Assembly (NCBI RefSeq): GCF_000808015.1
Contig: NZ_JWHR01000089.1
Coordinates: forward strand, 1-11,675
DNA length: 11,675 nucleotides
Direction: 5' to 3'
From: Terrisporobacter othiniensis
GTDB lineage: Bacteria; Bacillota; Clostridia; Peptostreptococcales; Peptostreptococcaceae
The translations under genes and the position numbers were made by a program. Position 1 is the stretch's first letter. Every line of letters begins with the position of its first letter. Below, one piece after another: positions 6,918-11,675 of the stretch. The notes beneath the pieces were generated by a model that saw only the letters and a list, made by a program, of their open reading frames with translations, was not told the origin of the DNA and searched no databases.

Positions 6918-7559
6918 ATGAAAAAGAAATTATTGTTAATGTTAGTTTTAATAGCAGCCTTAATAGGTGGATGTAGTAAATTATCTAAAGATAGTTCTTT
7001 GATTAGAGGACAAGAAAAGCTTGAAAGTCATCAATATGATGAAGCTTTAACTTTATTATCTCAAGTTTTGGATGCAGACCCAGAAAATGAATCAGCCAGA
7101 GCGATGTATATGCAAGCTAGAAAAATGCAAAGTGCAGAAAAATATGAAAAAAATCATGATTATGATAAGGCAATAAAAGAATTGGACTCTATTGTAAATA
7201 TAAATAATGGTTCTAAAAAAATTAAAAGAGAATCAGTAAATAAAAAGGATGAGCTAGAAAAATTACAACAAACCGCTGAAAAAGAAGCTCTACAAAGAAA
7301 AGAAAATGCCAAAAAATCATCAAAAGAAGATATGAACAAGTTAGAATCAGAGATAATTTACAATAATAAGAAAAATGAAGAAACAAAACAAGAAGAAAAT
7401 ATTCAAAAACCAACTGAAGAGAAACCAGTTGAACAACTACCAACTGAAAATGTAGAGGAAAATACGGAAACAAGTACAGATGTGCAGTCAAATAATGAAA
7501 AGGTTGAAACAAGTGCAGATGCACAGTCAAATAATGAAAATAGTGAAGTGTTAAATTAA
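6918..7559 (+). CDS. TPR-like lipoprotein with a low-complexity acidic tail
   Basis: A 213-residue predicted lipoprotein, anchored on the outer face of the membrane. The ATG at 6918 is chosen because AGGGAGGG (6905-6912) sits 5 bases upstream and it gives a clean signal peptide; an in-frame ATG at 6864 would bury the signal. The signal is KKK, a hydrophobic core, then LIGGC with the lipidated cysteine at residue 19. Residues about 25-95 have a tetratricopeptide-like pattern (QYDEALTLLSQVLDADPENESA, then a DYDKAIKELD helix), suggesting protein binding. The rest is charged and low in complexity, rich in Glu, Lys, Asn and Gln, with two near-identical 13-residue repeats at the end. It is probably a single-gene unit. 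The specific role is unknown. Confidence 0.75.
   Translation: MKKKLLLMLVLIAALIGGCSKLSKDSSLIRGQEKLESHQYDEALTLLSQVLDADPENESARAMYMQARKMQSAEKYEKNHDYDKAIKELDSIVNINNGSKKIKRESVNKKDELEKLQQTAEKEALQRKENAKKSSKEDMNKLESEIIYNNKKNEETKQEENIQKPTEEKPVEQLPTENVEENTETSTDVQSNNEKVETSADAQSNNENSEVLN
7467..7544 (+). repeat. Two-copy 39-bp tandem repeat in the lipoprotein tail
   Basis: Copies at 7467-7505 and 7506-7544 differ at a few positions and encode ETSTDVQSNNEKV and ETSADAQSNNENS. The 39-bp period keeps frame, so copy number could vary between strains without disrupting the protein. Confidence 0.85.
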
Positions 7560-7571
7560 TAAAAATTAATG

Positions 7572-7604
7572 AAAAATAAACTGCTTTAAGCAGTTTATTT
7601 TTTT
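7572..7604 (+). terminator. Terminator after the lipoprotein gene
   Basis: A 13-bp stem (7572-7584 with 7590-7602), loop TTTAA and a T tract. Confidence 0.9.
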
Positions 7605-7641
7605 GAATTAATAGGAAATATAAATAATAATAAAAAACACC

Positions 7642-7670
7642 TTGTACAAATTTGTCACATATATTAGTAT
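7642..7670 (+). promoter_or_regulatory. Candidate promoter of the rluB operon
   Basis: TTGTAC (7642-7647), a 17-bp spacer and TAGTAT (7665-7670), located after a terminator and 37 bases before the rluB start codon. Confidence 0.5.
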
Positions 7671-7706
7671 TTACTATGGACAAAAAAATTAATTAAAGGA
7701 GTAAAT

Positions 7707-8420
7707 ATGAGAATTAACAAATATATAGCTTCTTGTGGAGTAGCCTCTAGAAGAAAAGCTGAAGAACTTATTTTAAATAAAAAAGTAAAAGTAAATGGAA
7801 AGTTAATAGAAGAATTATCTTTTCAAGTTGATGAGCAAAATGATACTGTAGAAGTTGATGGAGTAAAAATATCTCTAGATGAAGAATTAGTATATATATT
7901 ATTAAATAAGCCGGAAGGATACATAACGACAGTAAAAGATCAGTTTGATAGACCAAGTGTAATAGATTTATTAAGCGATGTGAAAGAAAGAGTATTTCCA
8001 GTGGGAAGACTAGACTATGAAACAAGTGGACTATTACTTCTTACTAATGATGGAGATTTAACATACAAGCTAACTCATCCAAAACATGAAATTGATAAAA
8101 CATATGTTGCCATGGTAAAAGGTGAATTAACTGAAGAAGAAATTAAAAACTTCAAGTCAGGTCTATACATAGAAGATTACAAAACAGCACCTGCAAAACT
8201 TAAGGTTTTATATCATGACAAAAATAGAGGTATATCTAAGTTAGAAATAAAAATACATGAAGGTAAAAATAGACAAGTAAGAAAAATGTGTAAGGCTATA
8301 AACCATCCAGTACTTAGACTTAAAAGAGTGGCAATGGGAAAAATTACTTTAGATAATTGTAAGCCAGGAGAGTATAGACATCTTACAGAGGAAGAAGTAA
8401 ATTATTTAAAAAGTATATAG
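7707..8420 (+). CDS. rluB: 23S rRNA pseudouridine synthase, RluB/RsuA family
   Basis: Isomerises uridine to pseudouridine in ribosomal RNA; the RluB branch acts on helix 89 near the peptidyl transferase centre. The 237 residues show an N-terminal S4 RNA-binding domain (about 1-48, beginning MRINKYIASCGVASRRKAEE), the NKPEG motif (67-71) and the catalytic block GRLDYETSGLLLLTND (100-115) with the nucleophilic aspartate D103. A KNRQVRKMC motif follows toward the C-terminus. AAAGGAG (7695-7701) precedes the ATG. The methyltransferase gene starts 9 bases after its stop, so the two are one transcript. RluB is the usual member in Gram-positive bacteria; RsuA or RluE specificity cannot be excluded by sequence alone. 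Confidence 0.88.
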   Translation: MRINKYIASCGVASRRKAEELILNKKVKVNGKLIEELSFQVDEQNDTVEVDGVKISLDEELVYILLNKPEGYITTVKDQFDRPSVIDLLSDVKERVFPVGRLDYETSGLLLLTNDGDLTYKLTHPKHEIDKTYVAMVKGELTEEEIKNFKSGLYIEDYKTAPAKLKVLYHDKNRGISKLEIKIHEGKNRQVRKMCKAINHPVLRLKRVAMGKITLDNCKPGEYRHLTEEEVNYLKSI

Positions 8421-8429
8421 AGGTAGATT

Positions 8430-9005
8430 ATGTTAAGAGCAAAATATATAAATAAAATAACTGAAGTAAACAAAATATTTTTAGAAAAAATTATTGAAAA
8501 AGGTGACGTGGTAATTGATGCTACTATGGGAAATGGTTACGACACAGTATACTTAGGTAATTTAGTTGGAGAAACTGGAAAAGTATACGCATTTGATGTA
8601 CAGGAAGAAGCTGTTAAATCTACAAGAAAAAAAGTAGAAAGAGATAATATGACATCTAGAGTGGAACTAATTCTTGATGGTCACGAAAACTTAGATAAGT
8701 ATGTAAAAGAAAATGTATCTTGTGTAGTTTTTAATTTAGGATATTTACCTAGAGCAAAGCATGCGATAATAACTAAACCAGATACAACTTTGCAAGCTAT
8801 TAAAAAAAGCTTAGATTTATTAAAGCCAAATGGAATAATTAGTATAGCAGCTTATATAGGCCATGAAGGTGGATTAGAAGAAAAAAATCATATATGTGAG
8901 TATTTAAATAATTTAGATCAAAATCAATATAATGTATTACATATGGAATTTACAAATCAAATAAATAATCCGCCACAACTTATTTTAGTAGAGAAAAAAG
9001 GTTAA
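8430..9005 (+). CDS. mnmM: SAM-dependent tRNA methyltransferase, YtqB/MnmM family
   Basis: A 191-residue class I methyltransferase. It has the SAM-binding motif DATMGNGYDT (30-39), an acidic strand end FDVQ (55-58) and the FNLGYLP motif (101-107), which identifies the YtqB-like group once named rRNA methylase. B. subtilis YtqB was later shown to be MnmM, which methylates nm5s2U to mnm5s2U at the tRNA wobble position, the last step of that modification in Gram-positive bacteria. The family usually has GG after FNLGYLP and here the sequence is RAKH, a local difference to keep in mind. The start 9 bases after rluB indicates an operon of two RNA-modification genes. A weak stem at 8998-9026 follows the gene but has no T tract. 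Confidence 0.82.
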   Translation: MLRAKYINKITEVNKIFLEKIIEKGDVVIDATMGNGYDTVYLGNLVGETGKVYAFDVQEEAVKSTRKKVERDNMTSRVELILDGHENLDKYVKENVSCVVFNLGYLPRAKHAIITKPDTTLQAIKKSLDLLKPNGIISIAAYIGHEGGLEEKNHICEYLNNLDQNQYNVLHMEFTNQINNPPQLILVEKKG

Positions 9006-9066
9006 AATATATAATTTTGCTACCTTATAAAAAATATATTGAATAATGAAAAAATGAAATAATATT

Positions 9067-9105
9067 TTATAACTTAATATAAACAGTGGTATAATTAAGT
9101 TATAA
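9067..9105 (+). promoter_or_regulatory. Promoter and candidate operator of the RpiR-family gene
   Basis: An extended -10 box TGGTATAAT (9087-9095) lies within a perfect 12-bp inverted repeat: TTATAACTTAAT (9067-9078) and ATTAAGTTATAA (9094-9105), separated by 15 bases. The left arm covers the -35 position and the right arm overlaps the end of the -10 and the likely transcription start. The placement suits a repressor site, possibly for autoregulation by the regulator encoded downstream. Confidence 0.6.
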
Positions 9106-9160
9106 GTATGAATAATTTTCTAATACTTCATATTTTTCACAAAAGAAAGAGGAGCATATT

Positions 9161-10036
9161 ATGGAATTTAAAAATAACATAAATGATAGTAAACAATTAA
9201 TTTCAATTATACAGTCGCGTTACCCTAAAATGAGTAAGGGTCAAAAACTTATAGCACAATATATTATTAAAAACTATGACAAAGTAGCATTTATGACTGC
9301 AAGCAAACTTGGAGATACAGTAGGTGTTAGTGAGTCTACTGTTGTAAGATTTGCAAATGCTTTGGGATACCCAGGGTACCCAAAACTTCAAGATGCATTG
9401 CAAGAATTAATAAAAAATAAGCTAACAACTGTACAAAGGGTAGAAATGGCAAATGAGGATTATTCTGATGATGCAGCTATACTTAGTAAAGTTTTAAAAA
9501 GTGATATAGATAATATTAGAGGAACTTTAGAAGAGATAGATGCAAAGGCTTTTAGGAATGCATCAGAAGAGATTTTAAAAGCTAGAAAAATATATATTTT
9601 AGGTATGAGAAGTTCTCATGTAATAGCTCAATACCTAGGATTCTATTTAGATTTAATATTAGATAATGTTCATGTAATAAGAATGGATATGGGAGATGTT
9701 TTTGAACAAATAGTTAGAATAAATGAAGAAGATGTGGTAATAGCATTTAGTTTCCCTAGATATTCTAAAAAATCATATCAGGTTGTTGATTATGCAAAAA
9801 ATAAAGGAGCTCATATAATATCAATTACTGATAGTTATTTTGCACCTGTTGCATGTTTATCTGATAATACTCTTTTAGTAAAAAGTAATATGGCTTCATT
9901 TGTTGACTCTTTAGTACCTGCAATGACTGTGGCAAATGCGCTTGCAATATCAGTTGGTATGAAAGAAAAAGAAGAAATAAAGAAATACTTTGATGATTTA
10001 GAAAAAATTTGGAAACAGTACTCGATTTACGAATAA
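9161..10036 (+). CDS. MurR/RpiR family transcriptional regulator
   Basis: A 291-residue regulator. The N-terminal helix-turn-helix domain (about 10-85) contains the family pattern ASKLGDTVGVSESTVVRFANALGYPGYPKLQ. A sugar-isomerase (SIS) domain follows (about 130-265; starts near ARKIYILGMRSSHVIAQYLG, with the FSFPRYSKKS loop at 197-205), which in this family binds a phosphosugar effector. AGAGGAG (9148-9154) lies 6 bases before the ATG. No sugar transport or metabolism gene is adjacent, so the target and effector cannot be read from the context. The inverted repeat over its promoter suggests self-regulation. Family assignment is firm. Confidence 0.93.
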   Translation: MEFKNNINDSKQLISIIQSRYPKMSKGQKLIAQYIIKNYDKVAFMTASKLGDTVGVSESTVVRFANALGYPGYPKLQDALQELIKNKLTTVQRVEMANEDYSDDAAILSKVLKSDIDNIRGTLEEIDAKAFRNASEEILKARKIYILGMRSSHVIAQYLGFYLDLILDNVHVIRMDMGDVFEQIVRINEEDVVIAFSFPRYSKKSYQVVDYAKNKGAHIISITDSYFAPVACLSDNTLLVKSNMASFVDSLVPAMTVANALAISVGMKEKEEIKKYFDDLEKIWKQYSIYE

Positions 10037-10083
10037 AACTCATTGCTTGAAATTTAAAAATTATGAATTTATTAAAAAACTTA

Positions 10084-10112
10084 TTGACATATGGTTAGAA
10101 AGTGAATAGTAT
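10084..10112 (+). promoter_or_regulatory. Promoter of the T-box/argF transcript
   Basis: A perfect -35 TTGACA (10084-10089), a 17-bp spacer and TAGTAT (10107-10112), about 30 bases before the T-box stem I. Confidence 0.8.
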
Positions 10113-10138
10113 TATTAATAAAAATATGATAAATTCAG

Positions 10139-10359
10139 TGAAGAAGAGAGTAAGATAAATTAAATTTATAGAGAACTGGGGATGGTGGAAGCCTGGTAAG
10201 GAGATTTATTCTGAAAAGAGCTTTTGAGAAGGTTATCAGAACTTAAGTATGATAATCGGTTGTCCGCCTTAAGGATTTGAGTGGTTAAGATATTCTTAAC
10301 AATTAGAGTGGTAACACGGTAAATATCGTCTCTTGGTGTAAAAACCAAGGGACTTTTTT
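10139..10359 (+). promoter_or_regulatory. T-box leader with first antiterminator and terminator
   Basis: Stem I starts near 10144, with the AGTA motif (10149-10152), the distal-loop GGATGGTGGAAGCC block (10180-10193) and a specifier loop on the 3' strand after GAA (10213-10215). The best codon there is AGA (Arg, 10217-10219). Stem II can form from GGTTATCA (10231-10238) with TGATAATC (10250-10257), and stem III from GTTAAGA (10284-10290) with TCTTAAC (10294-10300). Antiterminator 1: AGAG, bulge TGGTAAC, ACGGT/ATCGT, CTCT (10305-10333). The competing terminator is a 9-bp stem (10328-10336 with 10345-10353) and a T tract. Uncharged tRNA should favour read-through into argF. Confidence 0.92.
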
Positions 10360-10377
10360 ATTATTATTTTAATTATA

Positions 10378-10446
10378 ATTATATCTTAATAATTAGAGTG
10401 GTACCGCGGATTTTCGCCTCTTAGTTTATAACTAAGGGGCTTTTTT
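10378..10446 (+). promoter_or_regulatory. Second T-box antiterminator/terminator module without its own stem I
   Basis: Exactly 90 bases after the first, AGAGTGG recurs (10395-10401). Antiterminator 2: AGAG, bulge TGGTACC, GCG/CGC, CTCT (10395-10421), with the canonical GGTACCGCGG. The terminator is a 10-bp stem (10416-10425 with 10431-10440) and a T tract. Only 18 bases separate it from terminator 1, so there is no room for a second stem I. The short sequence before AGAG also matches the first module, indicating a tandem duplication of the decision region. Confidence 0.9.
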
Positions 10447-10457
10447 GTGTAGTAAAT

Positions 10458-10547
10458 GCGATATGAACAAAGTGGATTTTAAGCAACAGATGTATCTGAA
10501 GAGAAACGAAGATATATTGTTGGCGATATGAACAAAGTGAATTTTAA
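10458..10547 (+). repeat. Dispersed leader repeat, copy C
   Basis: Homologous to copies A and B: hairpin 1 CAGATGTATCTG (10487-10498), hairpin 2 AACGA...TTGTT (10505-10509 and 10517-10521) around loop AGATATA, then the tail. The 25-base tail unit occurs twice, at 10458-10482 and 10523-10547, with one mismatch, so this copy is the middle of a 65-base-period tandem array. It begins 12 bases after the second T-box terminator stretch and its end abuts the argF ribosome binding site AAGGGG (10548-10553). Confidence 0.82.
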
Positions 10548-10561
10548 AAGGGGAAAATAAT

Positions 10562-11584
10562 ATGAATAAGATTAGTTTGAAAGGAAGAAATTTTTTGACT
10601 TTAAAAGATTTTTCAAAGGAAGAAATAAAATATTTATTAGCTTTAGCTAGTTACTTAAAAACAAAAAAGAAGGTTGGTATTAAGGGAAATTTATTGGAAG
10701 GAAAAAATATTGCATTAATATTTGAGAAAAACTCAACAAGAACTAGATGCTCTTTTGAAGTAGCTGCTACAGATGAAGGTGGTCATACAACATTTATAGG
10801 ACCTTATAACTCGCATATGGGGAAAAAAGAATCTATAGAAGATACTGCAAAAGTTCTTGGAAGGTACTATGACGGTATTGAGTTTAGAGGATATAAGCAA
10901 GAAACCGTGGAAGTTTTAGCGAAGCACTCAGGAGTACCAGTATACAATGGTTTAACTGATACTTATCATCCTACACAAATATTAGCAGATTTACTTACAG
11001 TTACAGAGTATGTAGATAAGTCTTTTGACAAAATAAAATTTGTTTATGCTGGAGATGCAAGAAATAATATGGGGAATTCTCTAATGATTGGATGTGCAAA
11101 ATTAGGAATGAACTTTGTATCTCTTGCGCCAAAAGAATTATGGCCAGATAAAGGCTTGTTAGAAGAAATGAAAGAAGTAGCTGACAAATCTAAAGGAAGT
11201 ATAACTTTAACAGAAAATATAGAAGATGTTATGGGAGCTGATGTCATATATACAGATGTATGGGTATCTATGGGAGAAGAAGCTCAATATGAAGAAAGAA
11301 TAAAATTATTGAAAGATTATCAAGTAAATATGGATATGATTAAGAAAACAAAAAATGAAAATGTTATTTTCCTTCACTGTTTACCTGCTTTCCATGATTT
11401 AAATACAAAGGTAGGTAAAGAAATATACGAAAAATTTGGTTTGAAAGAATTAGAAGTTACAGATGAAGTATTTAGATCTAAATATTCTAAAGTTTTTTAT
11501 GAAGCTGAAAATAGAATGCACACTATAAAAGCAGTTATGGTTGCTACATTGGTAGATGTGGATATGAGTGTAGGTAATAAATAA
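10562..11584 (+). CDS. argF: Ornithine carbamoyltransferase
   Basis: Makes citrulline from carbamoyl phosphate and ornithine, or the reverse in catabolism. The 340 residues are a typical length. The carbamoyl-phosphate motif STRTR (58-62) lies in [53 protein letters not shown] and the ornithine-site cysteine in HCLPAFHD all follow in order. AAGGGG (10548-10553) is 8 bases before the ATG. The sequence style ([13 protein letters not shown] at the start, long C-terminus) resembles the group that includes catabolic ArcB enzymes. However, the T-box leader, with a probable Arg specifier and no arginine deiminase or carbamate kinase gene in view, favours a biosynthetic role induced by arginine shortage. 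The enzyme is certain; argF versus arcB is less so. Confidence 0.93.
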   Translation: MNKISLKGRNFLTLKDFSKEEIKYLLALASYLKTKKKVGIKGNLLEGKNIALIFEKNSTRTRCSFEVAATDEGGHTTFIGPYNSHMGKKESIEDTAKVLGRYYDGIEFRGYKQETVEVLAKHSGVPVYNGLTDTYHPTQILADLLTVTEYVDKSFDKIKFVYAGDARNNMGNSLMIGCAKLGMNFVSLAPKELWPDKGLLEEMKEVADKSKGSITLTENIEDVMGADVIYTDVWVSMGEEAQYEERIKLLKDYQVNMDMIKKTKNENVIFLHCLPAFHDLNTKVGKEIYEKFGLKELEVTDEVFRSKYSKVFYEAENRMHTIKAVMVATLVDVDMSVGNK

Positions 11585-11597
11585 TATAATAATAACT

Positions 11598-11631
11598 AAA
11601 AGGATAATAATGATTTTTATTGTCCTTTTTT
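11598..11631 (+). terminator. Terminator after argF
   Basis: A 13-bp stem (11598-11610 with 11617-11629) with one G-U pair, a 6-base loop and a T tract. argF is therefore the only gene of its transcript. The remaining bases to the window end show no feature. Confidence 0.88.
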
Positions 11632-11675
11632 AATTGAATATTAAAAAACTAATTATTATGTTTATTATAATTTAG

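Noticed and set aside
7222..7683. 153-codon minus-strand open frame
   Set aside because: An antisense shadow of the Lys/Glu-rich lipoprotein tail, giving a Leu/Phe-rich translation and crossing a clear terminator.
8998..9026. Possible terminator after the methyltransferase gene
   Set aside because: AAGGT/ACCTT and AAAAT/ATTTT can pair in two tiers, but the stem is weak, interrupted and not followed by a T tract.
10166..10348. 60-codon minus-strand open frame
   Set aside because: It is wholly within the T-box leader and has no ribosome binding site.
1..11675. CRISPR array, tRNA or rRNA genes, insertion sequence or prophage genes
   Set aside because: I looked on both strands and found no regularly spaced repeats with spacers, no tRNA-like TTCRANNC/CCA regions, no rRNA signature and no transposase or integrase coding sequence.

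Overview
The window is very AT-rich, tightly packed DNA with every supported gene on the + strand. AGGAGG-type ribosome binding sites, many intrinsic terminators, a lysine riboswitch and a T-box leader point to a Firmicute of the class Clostridia. The protein flavour fits Peptostreptococcaceae (Clostridioides, Paraclostridium or Romboutsia-like), but this placement is inference from sequence character, not a database match.

Layout. Positions 1-350 are non-coding. A permuted papain-like protein (351-914), a three-pass membrane protein with a large outer domain (1038-2720) and a winged-helix, replication-relaxation-like protein (2840-3445) follow as separate units; the first two have their own terminators. 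A promoter, a lysine riboswitch with terminator, a 17-bp hairpin and a repeat then lead into lysC-lysA (3986-6492), the first and last enzymes of lysine synthesis. After the lysA terminator lies a hairpin-rich gap with a second repeat copy, then a lipoprotein (6918-7559). rluB and a YtqB/MnmM-type methyltransferase (7707-9005) form a two-gene RNA-modification operon. A MurR/RpiR regulator (9161-10036) has a perfect inverted repeat over its promoter. The last unit is ornithine carbamoyltransferase (10562-11584), behind a T-box leader with two successive antiterminator/terminator modules and a third repeat copy.

How it works together. Two amino-acid supply units are controlled by premature termination: lysC-lysA by lysine and argF probably by uncharged tRNA-Arg. 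In both, the same repeat family sits between the regulatory terminator and the ribosome binding site. lysC also carries an internal ribosome binding site and ATG at codon 246, as expected if a separate regulatory (beta) subunit is made.

The most unusual items are the modular repeat family (three copies in about 6.7 kb, same strand, always in gene leaders, with a compensating base pair in one hairpin) and the duplicated T-box decision module behind a single stem I.
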